Shown here in pieces: positions 1-9,068 of a stretch of DNA of 64,000 nucleotides. The stretch is from positions 1,178,001 through 1,242,000 of the forward strand of contig NZ_SCIN01000002.1 of assembly GCF_004101245.1 (NCBI RefSeq), given 5' to 3'. Under the pieces are notes generated by a model, which had not been told where the DNA came from, searched no databases, and saw only the letters and a program-made list of their open reading frames with translations. A program made the position numbers and the translations under genes. This DNA comes from Sphingomonas sp. UV9 (GTDB lineage Bacteria > Pseudomonadota > Alphaproteobacteria > Sphingomonadales > Sphingomonadaceae). Every line of letters begins with the position of its first letter. Positions within the stretch are counted from its first letter, which is position 1.

Positions 1-778
1 CAATCGCGCCGGAGGGAAATTCCAGCGTCCATTCGATCATGTCCTCGACCTCGCGGAAACGCGGATCGCGACGGTCGGTGGATTCGCGCGCGGTCACCGC
101 GATCGGCTCCTCGCCCGTCATGTAGCGCGCGGCCTGGAGGCTGTAGATGCCCATGTCCATCAGCGAACCGCCGCCCGCCATCGCGCGCTTCAATCGCCAT
201 TTGCTCGGATCGCCCTGGACGAAGCCGTGCTCGGAACGGACGTAGCGGATCTTGCCCGCCGCGCCGGACTTCGCCAGCCGCATCGCCTCCAGGTTGAACG
301 GCTCGAAGTGGCAGCGATAGCCGATCATGAGCTTCTTGCCGGCCGTCTTGCACGCGCGGATCATCGCCTCGCACTCTGCGACCGAGATCGCCATCGGCTT
401 CTCGCACATCACGTGCTTGCCGGCCTTGGCGGCGCGCATGGTGTATTCGGCGTGCATCGAGTTCGGCAGGCAGACATAGACGATGTCGACGTCTGGATTG
501 TCACGGATGCGATCGAAGTCGACGTAGGAGTAGATCGACCGCTCGGGAACGTCGTATTTGGTTGCGGTCGCGAGCGCCTTGGTTCGGTCTCCGCTGACCA
601 GCGCGGTTACGCGCGAATGCTCGCAATTGACGAACTGCGGCAGGATCGTCTCGAGCCCGTAATAGCCGAGCCCGACGATCGCATAGCCGAGCTTGCGCGG
701 TGGCGTCGCGCAGCCAGCGCTCGACGTCGCTGCAAGCGTGGCGGCGGCAACGAGCAGATCACGTCTTCCGAGTTCCAT
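1..778 (-). CDS. Gfo/Idh/MocA-family oxidoreductase, Tat-exported (3' end outside window)
   Basis: The reading frame starts at ATG 778 on the minus strand and runs off the left edge, so about 259 N-terminal residues are visible. A twin-arginine leader (RRDLLVAAATLAA) is followed by a Rossmann fold with GLGYYG. EKPMAISVAECEAM is the conserved EKP motif of glucose-fructose oxidoreductase-like enzymes, which use a bound or soluble NAD(P) to oxidise sugars. The start overlaps the upstream gluconokinase stop as TAATG, so the two genes are translationally coupled. Export plus the kinase neighbour suggests periplasmic sugar oxidation towards gluconate. The exact sugar substrate cannot be read from the sequence. 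Family call firm, substrate inferred. Confidence 0.88.
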   Translation of the reverse strand, partial: MELGRRDLLVAAATLAATSSAGCATPPRKLGYAIVGLGYYGLETILPQFVNCEHSRVTALVSGDRTKALATATKYDVPERSIYSYVDFDRIRDNPDVDIVYVCLPNSMHAEYTMRAAKAGKHVMCEKPMAISVAECEAMIRACKTAGKKLMIGYRCHFEPFNLEAMRLAKSGAAGKIRYVRSEHGFVQGDPSKWRLKRAMAGGGSLMDMGIYSLQAARYMTGEEPIAVTARESTDRRDPRFREVEDMIEWTLEFPSGAI

Positions 779-1341
779 TACACAGCCCTCCCGAGGCGTT
801 CTTGGTCGTGAACCGGTTTCTCGCGCAGGATCCAATCGAGCGCGACATCGCAGGCACGATCGGGCGACAGCCCGGCGGAGAGGGTGAGGGCGCGCTCGTC
901 GGGCTGGGGCTTTTCCAGCGTGTCGAGTTGGCTCGTGATGAGGCTGGTCGGCATGTAGTGGCCCGAACGATGAGCCAGCCGCCGTGACAGTTCATGCTGG
1001 TCGGTCGTGTCGAGGAACACGAATAGCAGCGGAATGCCGGCCATCCGGGACAGCCGTTCGCGGTAGATACGCTTCAACGCCGAGCAGGCGGCGATCGCGA
1101 CGCCCTCGGTCCCGGACGCATCGCGCAGGCTGGCGGCGACGCGGTCGAGCCACGGCCAGCGATCCTGATCGTCGAGCGGCTGGCCCGCCCGCATCTTCGC
1201 AACGCTGTGCGGCGTATGGAAAGCGTCTCCCTCGAGGAATTGGCAGCCGAGGCGGGAGGCCAGCGCCGCGCCGATGGTCGATTTGCCACTGCCGCTCACC
1301 CCCATGACGACGATCGCATAGCGGGCGGCAGCGGGTGGCAT
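778..1341 (-). CDS. gntK: Gluconokinase
   Basis: This protein of about 187 residues has the P-loop GVSGSGKS near its N-terminus and the GntK features EGDAFH, PLDDQDRWPWL and SALKRIYRERL. It phosphorylates gluconate to 6-phosphogluconate with ATP in the cytoplasm. An in-frame ATG at 1404 would add 21 residues with no family similarity. I chose ATG 1341, which begins close to the first beta strand, although neither start has a clear ribosome binding site. It is the first gene of a two-gene minus-strand unit with the exported oxidoreductase. The lactonase at 4680 would supply gluconate-type substrate. Confidence 0.9.
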   Translation of the reverse strand: MPPAAARYAIVVMGVSGSGKSTIGAALASRLGCQFLEGDAFHTPHSVAKMRAGQPLDDQDRWPWLDRVAASLRDASGTEGVAIAACSALKRIYRERLSRMAGIPLLFVFLDTTDQHELSRRLAHRSGHYMPTSLITSQLDTLEKPQPDERALTLSAGLSPDRACDVALDWILREKPVHDQERLGRAV

Positions 1342-1527
1342 TTGTACGCGTTGGTCGGGGGAAGACACGGGTTCTCCATGGCAGGACGGGATCGGTCGTA
1401 TCATCAGGCGCGAGCCGCGGGTCCCTCTATCCGGGAAATGCGGTGCGGCGCCTATTACGACCTTGGTCGTGATCGTCCGCGGTAGACGGATGCACTATTC
1501 GAAACGACCGATGCAGGAGTCCGTTTC

Positions 1528-4500
1528 ATGATCCACGCCCCGCGAGCGAATACGTGCGGTTTCGCGGTCCTTGCCGCCGCTCTCGCGATGACATGGGCGC
1601 CGGCGTCTGCCGCATCGCGCTCGGCGTTCCTGAGCGCCCCCGCCGACCGCCGCGCGGTGACGGTGCGTGGGCAAGGCGACGGGGTGGCAGACGATACCGT
1701 GGCGCTTCAGCTTGCGATCGATACCGCGGCGAGGGCGACGGGCGGCGAGGGCATCGTCTTCCTGCCCGCAGGCCGCTACCGCATTTCGAGGACGGTCTTT
1801 ATCTGGCCGGGCGTCCGCCTGTTCGGGATCGGCAAGACCCGGCCGGTGATCATGCTCGGGGCGGCGACCCCCGGTTTCCAGACCGGCGTGGCGACCATGC
1901 TGTTCTTCACCGGCTCGCGTGCCGATAGTCGCGCTGCGCCGCCGAAGGTCCCGGTACCGCCGCCCACCAGCGTGCCGTTCGACCCGACGATCGGCGATGC
2001 GAATTCCGGCACTTTCTATTCGGCGATGAGCAACGTCGATTTCGAGATCGGCGACGGCAATCCCGCCGCGACCGCGGTGCGCTTCCACCTGGCGCAGCAC
2101 GCGTATCTCAGCCATATCGACTTCCATATCGGATCGGGGCTCGCCGGCATCTATCAGGTCGGCAATATCGGCCAGGACCTGCGATTTTTCGGCGGTCGCT
2201 ACGGGATACTCACCGAGAAGACGTCGCCCGCGTGGCAATATACTTTGCTCGATTCGACGTTCGAGGGGCAGCGCGACGCGGCGATCCGCGAGCATGAGGC
2301 CGGGCTGACGCTGGTCAACACCAGCATCCGCAACGTGCCGGTCGGGATCGAGATCGACCGCGGCTATGGCGACTGGCTGTGGGGCAGGGACGTGCGGTTC
2401 GAGAACGTCTCCGACGCGGCGGTCGTGATCAGCAACGAAGACAATGTCTACACGCAGATCGGCTTCGAGAATGCGACCGCCAGCGGCGTACCCGTGTTCG
2501 CCCGCTTCCGCGACAGCGGGAAGACGGTGGCGGGGCGGGGCGCGAGATACCGGGTCAAGGCGTTCTCCTACGGTCTGACGCTGCCTGGGCTGGGCGCGCC
2601 GGGCGCTTACGAGACGCGTGTCGATGCTGCACCGATCGCGGCCATGCCGAAGCGCGTGGAGCCGGCGATCCGATCGCTGCCGCCGGTGGCGGAGTGGTTC
2701 GACGTGCGCAGCCAAGGCGCGAAGGGCGACAACGCCAGCGACGATACGGCGGCGATCCAGCGCGCGATCGATAGGCACCGCGTCGTGTATTTCCCCAGCG
2801 GCTTCTACCGCGTCTCCGACACGCTCAAATTGCGGTCGGACAGCGTGCTGATCGGCCTTCACCCCGATCTGACGCAGATCGTGCTTGCCGACGATACGCC
2901 GGCGTTTCGTGGCATCGGTCCGGCCAAGGGGCTGGTCGAGAGCGCGAAGGGCGGCGCCGCGATCGTCTCGGGTATCGGCCTGTTCACCGGCGGCGTGAAC
3001 CCGCGCGCGACCGCGCTGGTGTGGAAGGCGGGGGCCGAATCGCTGGTCGACGACGTCCGGTTCCACGGCGGCCATGGTTCCAACGGTCCCGATGGCGTGC
3101 GTATCGATCCCTACAACGCAAACCACACCGCCGATGCCGATCCGCGCAAACGCTGGGACGGGCAATATGCGAGCCTGTCGGTTACCGATGGCGGTGGCGG
3201 GACCTTCAGCAATCTGTGGACGCCCAACACATTCGCCGCGGCCGGGCTGTACGTCTCGAATACGAGCACGCCGGGCCATGTGTACGAGTTGTCCGCCGAG
3301 CATCACGCACGGGCCGAGATCGTGCTGGACGGTGTGAAGAACTGGGAGTTCCTCGCGCCGCAGACCGAGGAGGAAGCCGGCGAGAGCCGCGACGCCGTGT
3401 CGATCGAAGTTCGCAATTCGAGCAATATCCTGTTCGCCAACTACCACGCCTATCGCGTCACCCGGTCGCTCCAGCCTGCGTCGAGCGCGGTCAGGCTCTA
3501 CAATTCCGACGATATCCGCTTTCGCAACGTCCATGTGAATGCGGAAAGCGGACTGCCGTTCTGCGACCGCGACGGTTGCAGCACGGACCTGCGCGCGAGC
3601 AAATTCCCCTACGAGAATGCGGTTCACGACATGACCACCGGCCTTGAGGTGCGAGAGCGCGAGTTCGCGGTACTCGACGTGAAGCGCGGCGCCGCGCCAA
3701 TCGCCAGCGTGGGCGGCCCCGTCGTGCGGAAACTGGAGGACGGTTTCTACGCAATCGCGGGGGCGGCGGTGGATGCGAAGGGCAAGCTCTACTTTGTCGA
3801 GCATAATACACATCGCATCTATGGCTGGTCGGCCGGCGAGGGGCTGTCGGTCGCGGCCGACGCACCGCTCGATCCGGTCAACCTTGCGGTCGATCGTTCG
3901 GGCAATTTGATGGTGCTGTCGTCGGATGGCGCGGCGGGCACGGTCTACAGCGTCAAGCCCGGCCACTCCGACAGCCTTGCGGTGATCGCACCGACCCCGG
4001 TCGCGACCCACCCCAATGCGAGCGTCGCGGTGCCGGGGAATTACTGGGTGAATGGCGAGTTCAAGGACCAGATCGATCCGACGACCTACCAGTTCACCAC
4101 CCTCGGCCAGATGTTCGCGCGCGACATGGCCGCACCCAAGGCGCGCGAATATGTGTCGCCCGACGGTTCGCTCGTGCTGCCCGCCTATCGCACGGTCCAG
4201 CAGGGGCCACCGAACCAACTCGGCTGGCGCTTCTCGGACGCGCTCGACACCTATGGGTTCGTCAAGGCCAGGCCCGGCGAGCGCGTGTTCGTCAGCAACG
4301 GGTCCGAGGCGAAGACCTATAGCGGATTGCTGGGTGCGGGCGGCAGCGTTACCGACCTGAAGCCGTTCGCCAATCGTGGCGGCGAGAGCGTCGCGGTCGG
4401 ACCGGACGGACGCGTGTATCTCGCCAACGGCCAGGTGTTCGTCCATGCCGCCGACGGCCGCGAGACGGCGCGGATCGACGTGCCCGAACGTCCGCTGCAA

Positions 4501-4575
4501 CTGATCTTCGGCGGTGTCGACGGACGGACGCTGTTCATCCTGACGCACCACGCGCTCTATGCCGTCGAGCCCTGA
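1528..4575 (+). CDS. Secreted double pectate-lyase-type beta-helix protein with C-terminal beta-propeller
   Basis: The protein has 1015 residues and a signal peptide ending near ASAAS. Two Pectate_lyase_3-type openings are visible: GDGVADDTVALQLAID at about residue 50 and GAKGDNASDDTAAIQRAID at about 395. Each is followed by a YRIS/YRVSDT strand and repeated beta-helix turns. Tandem beta-helices of this kind are known in GH55-like exo-glucanases. From about residue 735 to the end there is an NHL-like propeller (AAVDAKGKLYFVEHNTHRIYGW, LAVDRSGNLMVL). It is probably a periplasmic or surface glycan-binding or glycan-cleaving protein. The helix-propeller fusion is uncommon, and catalytic residues cannot be assigned by eye. 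Confidence 0.75.
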   Translation: MIHAPRANTCGFAVLAAALAMTWAPASAASRSAFLSAPADRRAVTVRGQGDGVADDTVALQLAIDTAARATGGEGIVFLPAGRYRISRTVFIWPGVRLFGIGKTRPVIMLGAATPGFQTGVATMLFFTGSRADSRAAPPKVPVPPPTSVPFDPTIGDANSGTFYSAMSNVDFEIGDGNPAATAVRFHLAQHAYLSHIDFHIGSGLAGIYQVGNIGQDLRFFGGRYGILTEKTSPAWQYTLLDSTFEGQRDAAIREHEAGLTLVNTSIRNVPVGIEIDRGYGDWLWGRDVRFENVSDAAVVISNEDNVYTQIGFENATASGVPVFARFRDSGKTVAGRGARYRVKAFSYGLTLPGLGAPGAYETRVDAAPIAAMPKRVEPAIRSLPPVAEWFDVRSQGAKGDNASDDTAAIQRAIDRHRVVYFPSGFYRVSDTLKLRSDSVLIGLHPDLTQIVLADDTPAFRGIGPAKGLVESAKGGAAIVSGIGLFTGGVNPRATALVWKAGAESLVDDVRFHGGHGSNGPDGVRIDPYNANHTADADPRKRWDGQYASLSVTDGGGGTFSNLWTPNTFAAAGLYVSNTSTPGHVYELSAEHHARAEIVLDGVKNWEFLAPQTEEEAGESRDAVSIEVRNSSNILFANYHAYRVTRSLQPASSAVRLYNSDDIRFRNVHVNAESGLPFCDRDGCSTDLRASKFPYENAVHDMTTGLEVREREFAVLDVKRGAAPIASVGGPVVRKLEDGFYAIAGAAVDAKGKLYFVEHNTHRIYGWSAGEGLSVAADAPLDPVNLAVDRSGNLMVLSSDGAAGTVYSVKPGHSDSLAVIAPTPVATHPNASVAVPGNYWVNGEFKDQIDPTTYQFTTLGQMFARDMAAPKAREYVSPDGSLVLPAYRTVQQGPPNQLGWRFSDALDTYGFVKARPGERVFVSNGSEAKTYSGLLGAGGSVTDLKPFANRGGESVAVGPDGRVYLANGQVFVHAADGRETARIDVPERPLQLIFGGVDGRTLFILTHHALYAVEP

Positions 4576-4679
4576 CCGCATGACCATGCAGAGCCGCGCT
4601 TCGGCGCACGCTGCGTTGCCTCCGCGCGAGGCATGACGCATGAACCACCATCGATGCCGCTGTTAGCCAAGGACCGACG

Positions 4680-5792
4680 ATGACCGACTGGACGACGACA
4701 CGACGGTCCGCCCTGGCCGGGATGGCGGCGACGATGGCCTTTCCGGCAGTCGCCAAGCGGCCTGCATCGGGCACGATCACGCTGATCGCGGGGACCTATG
4801 CGCGGGAGGGTGGCAAGGGCCTTTACCCGATCAGCTTCGATCCGCGGCAGGACCAGTGGCAGGTCGGAGCGCCGATCGCCGGGATCGTGGATGCCTCGTT
4901 CGGCGCCGGTGGCGGCCCGGGCGGTGCCTATTACCTCGTTCGCGAAAATGCGGCAGGCCAGATTGCAGCCTATGCGCCGGGCTGGACGCGGCGAGGCGTC
5001 GCGCCGACCGCTGGCGCCGATCCCTGCTATGTCGCGATCGACCGAGCCAGCGCGAGCCTGGCGATCGCCAATTATTCGAGTGGCAGCGTGGCCTTCTATC
5101 CGCTCGACCAGCGGACCGGCGTGCCCGGCCAGCCGACGCTGTTCCGCCATACCGGCAGCGGCCCGAACCATGATCGGCAGGACGGACCGCATGCGCATTG
5201 GGTAGGGTTCAGCCCGGACCGGCACTGGCTGCATTCGGTCGATCTCGGCGCGGACGCGATCTTCGCCTATCGCTTCGATCCGCGCGCGCGGACGCTGGCA
5301 CAGCCGGTGGTCGCATGGCGCGCGCCGGCGGGTGCCGGGCCACGGCATCTCGCGCGCCATCCGACAAGGCCGATCGCCTATGTCGTCTGCGAGATGTCGA
5401 ACAGCTTGATCATGCTCGATGCCGGTGCGGACGGTCGGTTCGTTACGCGACATATCGTCTCGACGTTGCCGGTCGGGCACCGCGGTGCGTCGCAGGCGGC
5501 GCATATTGCCATCGATCGTACGGGGCGACGACTCTACGTCTCCAACCGCGGGCATGACAGCATCGCGGTGTTCGCGCTCGATGCCGCGGGCATGCCGAGC
5601 CCGCTCCAGCACATCGCGAGCGGCGGCAACTGGCCGCGCGCGTTCCTGCTCCTCGACGCCCAGCGGCGCGTGGTGGTCGCCAACGAACGTTCCGGCACGG
5701 TCGCGATCTTCCGGGTCGAGGCTGATGGACGGCTGACCCCCACCAAGCAGACGTTGGCGGTGCCCGGCGCGGTGTTCCTCGACCAGATCTGA
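4680..5792 (+). CDS. Lactonase family protein (6-phosphogluconolactonase-type seven-bladed propeller)
   Basis: The 370-residue protein has a Tat-like leader (TTRRSALAGMAATMAFPAVA) followed by propeller-blade repeats typical of the YbhE/Pgl lactonase family: FGAGGGPGGAYYLV, GPNHDRQDGPHAHWVGFSPD, GAGPRHLARHPT, LYVSNRGHDSIAVF and GNWPRAFLLL. The family opens sugar lactones or 6-phosphogluconolactone. Because this copy has an export signal, a periplasmic unphosphorylated aldonolactone is a more likely substrate than cytoplasmic 6-phosphogluconolactone. It lies 104 bp downstream of the beta-helix protein in the same direction, which fits a sugar-oxidation role with the neighbouring gluconokinase. 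Confidence 0.85.
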   Translation: MTDWTTTRRSALAGMAATMAFPAVAKRPASGTITLIAGTYAREGGKGLYPISFDPRQDQWQVGAPIAGIVDASFGAGGGPGGAYYLVRENAAGQIAAYAPGWTRRGVAPTAGADPCYVAIDRASASLAIANYSSGSVAFYPLDQRTGVPGQPTLFRHTGSGPNHDRQDGPHAHWVGFSPDRHWLHSVDLGADAIFAYRFDPRARTLAQPVVAWRAPAGAGPRHLARHPTRPIAYVVCEMSNSLIMLDAGADGRFVTRHIVSTLPVGHRGASQAAHIAIDRTGRRLYVSNRGHDSIAVFALDAAGMPSPLQHIASGGNWPRAFLLLDAQRRVVVANERSGTVAIFRVEADGRLTPTKQTLAVPGAVFLDQI

Positions 5793-5811
5793 CGCGACCC
5801 GGGTCCGGCCG

Positions 5812-7383
5812 TCAGGGCAGACGCTGCTCCAGGCGTGGGACCGCCGCCTCGTAGCGCGCCTGATCGGTAAACGGCTCGGCGCGCGTCTGCACGTCGACGG
5901 TCTGGCGCATGATCGCGCCATCGCCCGACGACGCGACGGGCCAGGTCGGCAAGCCGGTCGCGTTGGGGTTGCCGGTCTTGATGAACGCCGCGAAGTACCC
6001 CCCGAACGCCGCGGATATCCGCCGATCGTCCGCGGTCCATGCGTAGGCCGGGTTGGTGTCGAGATTGCCGAGCGCGTATTCGATCTCGGCGCTGTGCACC
6101 GCGCCTATCGGCGGAACCTCGGGATTGGTTAGCGGTGGCAGCGCCGGGGGCCGGGGATGCGCGAAATAATAGTAATAGGTCGGCTGTCGGGTCCGACGGT
6201 GGAGGTCGAACCACTTCCAGGTCGACGCGCCGAGGAAAGCATCGCTGGCCAGCGCGGTCGCAGCGGCCGGCACATCCGCATCGGTGCGCGCCGGGTATAG
6301 CGCGAACAGGGCATCGGCATCGGAGTAGAGCCGGGCGATGCCGGCGCGGTAATTGGCGACCGTCGGTGGCTGGCCGTTCAGGACGCTGGTCCAACTGCCT
6401 TCCTGCGAATTCGAGCCCACCAGCAACGGTACGCGCGCTGCTCGTCCCGCCGCATAGGTGTCGATCGGCGCCTCTGTGAGGAACTGGCCGTCGACGATGA
6501 ACTCCGCGCGGAGCCGCTGGGCACCCTGCGCGGCGAGGAGGGCGTCGGCGGGCATCGCGCGGAGTGCTGCGATCGCGTTCGCGCCGGCGGTTCGTACGAA
6601 CGCGTCGCCGTCCGCGGTGGCCTGCGCAAGCGATTTGGGGCGGAAGCTCGGCGGCATCACCCCGCCGCTCTCGCCGATCGCGCCCGCGAACTGCGCGCGG
6701 GTCAGCGGCGAGGTCATCAGCACGCTGACCGACATCGACCCGGCGCTCTCCCCACCGATCGTGATTCGCCCCGGATCGCCTCCGAAGGCGGCGGCGTTGC
6801 GGCGGACCCAGGCGAGCGCGGCGGCCTGATCGAGCAGTCCGTAATTGCCTGCGGTGTGCTTCGGCGATTCTGCCGCAAGGTCGCTGGTCGCGAGGAACCC
6901 GAATGCGCCGAGCCGATAGTTGATCGTCACGACGACGATGCCCTGGCGCGCCAAGGCCGCACCGTCATAACGGAGTTCGGACCCGTCGCCCGCGATCGCG
7001 CCGCCGCCGTGGATGTAGAACAGCACCGGAAGTTTCGCGCCGGGCTTCGTACCGGCCGGCGTCCACACGTTGAGCGTCAGGCAATCCTCGGCGATGCCGG
7101 GCGAACGAAACTTCATGTCGGCGAACAAGGCTTGCTGCATGCAGCGCGCACCGAACCGGTCCGCCTTCCGCACGCCGCTCCACCGCGCGGCAGGCTTGGG
7201 TGGCTGCCACCTGAGCGCACCGATCGGCGGCGTGGCGTAAGGGATGCCGAGATAGGTATCGACCGGCGCTTCCGACGTCGTCAGGCGGACGCCTTCGAGC
7301 GTGCCGCCGTCCACGCGTACGCTCTGCGCCGCTGCCGGGGCTGCGCACAGCCCGATCGCCAGCATCCATCCTGTCCGTCGCAT
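5812..7383 (-). CDS. Exported carboxylesterase type B
   Basis: From ATG 7383 this gives 523 residues with a signal peptide (MRRTGWMLAIGLCAAPAAAQ). Type-B carboxylesterase features are visible: YLGIPYATPPIGALRWQPP, the EDCLTLNVWTP strand, the oxyanion loop YIHGGG, the nucleophile elbow GGESAGS, and the catalytic histidine region GAVHSAEIEYALGN. It hydrolyses ester bonds in the periplasm or outside the cell. A longer reading frame to 7470 runs into the upstream gene's stop and adds no signal peptide, so the shorter start is preferred. The amidohydrolase lies upstream on the same strand, 83 bp away, suggesting one hydrolytic unit. Confidence 0.92.
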   Translation of the reverse strand: MRRTGWMLAIGLCAAPAAAQSVRVDGGTLEGVRLTTSEAPVDTYLGIPYATPPIGALRWQPPKPAARWSGVRKADRFGARCMQQALFADMKFRSPGIAEDCLTLNVWTPAGTKPGAKLPVLFYIHGGGAIAGDGSELRYDGAALARQGIVVVTINYRLGAFGFLATSDLAAESPKHTAGNYGLLDQAAALAWVRRNAAAFGGDPGRITIGGESAGSMSVSVLMTSPLTRAQFAGAIGESGGVMPPSFRPKSLAQATADGDAFVRTAGANAIAALRAMPADALLAAQGAQRLRAEFIVDGQFLTEAPIDTYAAGRAARVPLLVGSNSQEGSWTSVLNGQPPTVANYRAGIARLYSDADALFALYPARTDADVPAAATALASDAFLGASTWKWFDLHRRTRQPTYYYYFAHPRPPALPPLTNPEVPPIGAVHSAEIEYALGNLDTNPAYAWTADDRRISAAFGGYFAAFIKTGNPNATGLPTWPVASSGDGAIMRQTVDVQTRAEPFTDQARYEAAVPRLEQRLP

Positions 7384-7466
7384 ATCGTATCTCTCCGCGA
7401 TCACATGAGCCGACGGTCGCAGTTCGGCAGGCGTTTGCCAAGTCGGCGTTCGGGCCGCACCCCCGG

Positions 7467-8798
7467 TCAAATGCCGGGTTGCGAGCCTTTGGCGATCTTG
7501 CCGCGGTGCATGACGAAGTCGACATGCTCGAGCCGGGTGACGTCTTCGAGTGGCGAGCCCTGCACGGCGATGATGTCTGCGGTCTTGCCGACGGCGAGCG
7601 TGCCGATGTCGTCGCGGCCGAGCAGGTCGGCGGCTCCGGTCGTCGCGGCTGCGATCGCCTGGGTCGGGGTGAGGCCGTTCCTCACCATCAGCGCGAACTC
7701 GGTAGCATTGTCGCCATGCTTCGATACGCCGGTGTCGGTGCCGAACGCGACCTTTACGCCGGCGGCATAGGCCCGGCGATGGCTGGCGGCCATCGCCGCG
7801 GCGGCGGCCTCGGCCTTGACGATCGTTGCGGGCGGCAGGGCGCCACCACGCGCCTGCGCGAGCGCCGCGACGGGTGCGATCTCGGTCGGCACGAGATAGG
7901 CGCCCTTGGTCTTGAACAATCGGATCGTGTCATCGTCGAGGAAGGTGCCGTGTTCGATCGAGTCCACGCCGGCCTCCAGCGCCGCCCTGGTGCCCTCCGC
8001 CGCGTGGCTGTGCGCGGCGACCTTGCGGCCCAGCACATGTGCGGTCTCGATGATCGCGCGCATCTCCTCCGGCGTCATCGCGCGGCCGAGCCCGCCGCTC
8101 ACGTTCGAGAGGACACCGCCGGTCGCGGCGAATTTGATGACGCGCGCGCCCAGCGCCACCTGCGCCCGCACTGCGCGTCGGCAATCGTCGGGGCCGTCGC
8201 ACAGATTGACCTCCTTGCCATGGACCATGTCGGCAAATTCTTCGGCAAGCCCGTTGCCGCCGTCGCCATGCCCGCCGGTCACCGAGATCATCTCGCCCGC
8301 ATTGGTGATGCTCGGGCCCTCGACCGTCCCGGCGTCGATCGCGTCGCGCAACGCACGAATGCCGCGCGGGTCGCCGCCGAGATCGCGGACCCAGGTGAAC
8401 CCGGCGATCAACGTCGTGCGGGCGTTCGCCACGGCGGTCATCTCGTCGTCGAACCGGTCGCGGTTGAGCGCCTCCAGCCGCGCCCGCATCGGATCGCCGC
8501 CGATACCCCAGAGATGGACGTGCATGTCGACGAGCCCTGGCAGGACGAACGCGGTCCGCAGGTCGACCAGCGTCGCGCCCTGCTCCGGCGCGACGAAGCC
8601 GTCGCGCAGTTCGGCGACCTTGCCGTCGCGAACGATGATCGTGGTGTTGCCGCGCGGCGGCTGGCCCGGGCGATCGAGCAGCGTGCCGGCCTGGATATAC
8701 GTGGCGGCTGCCGGCCGGGTTGGCGGCGCGACCGTCGTCTGCGCGTAGAGCGGTAGCGCGACGGTGGCGGCCAGGCCGATCATGAGTGCCTTGAGCAT
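7467..8798 (-). CDS. Exported metal-dependent amidohydrolase (prolidase/imidazolonepropionase-like)
   Basis: The start is ATG 8798, preceded by a GGGGAGAAA ribosome binding site, and gives 443 residues with a signal peptide ending PLYAQ. Amidohydrolase metal-site motifs are in order: DMHVHLWG (HxH), KFAATGGVLSN, AAHSHAAEG, SIEHGTFLDDD and AFGTDTGVSKHG. This pattern belongs to the secreted Xaa-Pro dipeptidase-like group, which cleaves N-acylated or cyclic amide substrates. It probably forms a minus-strand operon with the carboxylesterase and diverges from the TonB receptor, suggesting uptake and breakdown of a shared substrate. The precise substrate is unknown. Confidence 0.88.
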   Translation of the reverse strand: MLKALMIGLAATVALPLYAQTTVAPPTRPAAATYIQAGTLLDRPGQPPRGNTTIIVRDGKVAELRDGFVAPEQGATLVDLRTAFVLPGLVDMHVHLWGIGGDPMRARLEALNRDRFDDEMTAVANARTTLIAGFTWVRDLGGDPRGIRALRDAIDAGTVEGPSITNAGEMISVTGGHGDGGNGLAEEFADMVHGKEVNLCDGPDDCRRAVRAQVALGARVIKFAATGGVLSNVSGGLGRAMTPEEMRAIIETAHVLGRKVAAHSHAAEGTRAALEAGVDSIEHGTFLDDDTIRLFKTKGAYLVPTEIAPVAALAQARGGALPPATIVKAEAAAAAMAASHRRAYAAGVKVAFGTDTGVSKHGDNATEFALMVRNGLTPTQAIAAATTGAADLLGRDDIGTLAVGKTADIIAVQGSPLEDVTRLEHVDFVMHRGKIAKGSQPGI

Positions 8799-9068
8799 CT
8801 GGTTTCTCCCCTTTGCACCATGCTTGCCCAACCGGTGCGTTTCGGCAAGCGCTCGCCGCCTGTTTTCCCGGCAGAGGTGTCGCAGGAAAACGCGAGGCGC
8901 GGGCGGTGCAGTGGCATTCCGAAGGGGCGTTGCAGCGCGTGCATCCACCCGCGCGATCTTTTCACTTATCGGCCGCGCACGCGGGACCTATCGGGGCCGC
9001 TGAATGCGTTCGTTCGTTCATCACGCATCGAGATCGTCGCAGAACGATCCACTATCAGGGATTATCGC

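Noticed and set aside
1495-4641. Long minus-strand open frame of 1048 codons
   Set aside because: It is fully antisense to the plus-strand secreted beta-helix gene, is rich in Arg/His and has no domain; GC-rich codon bias creates such mirror frames.
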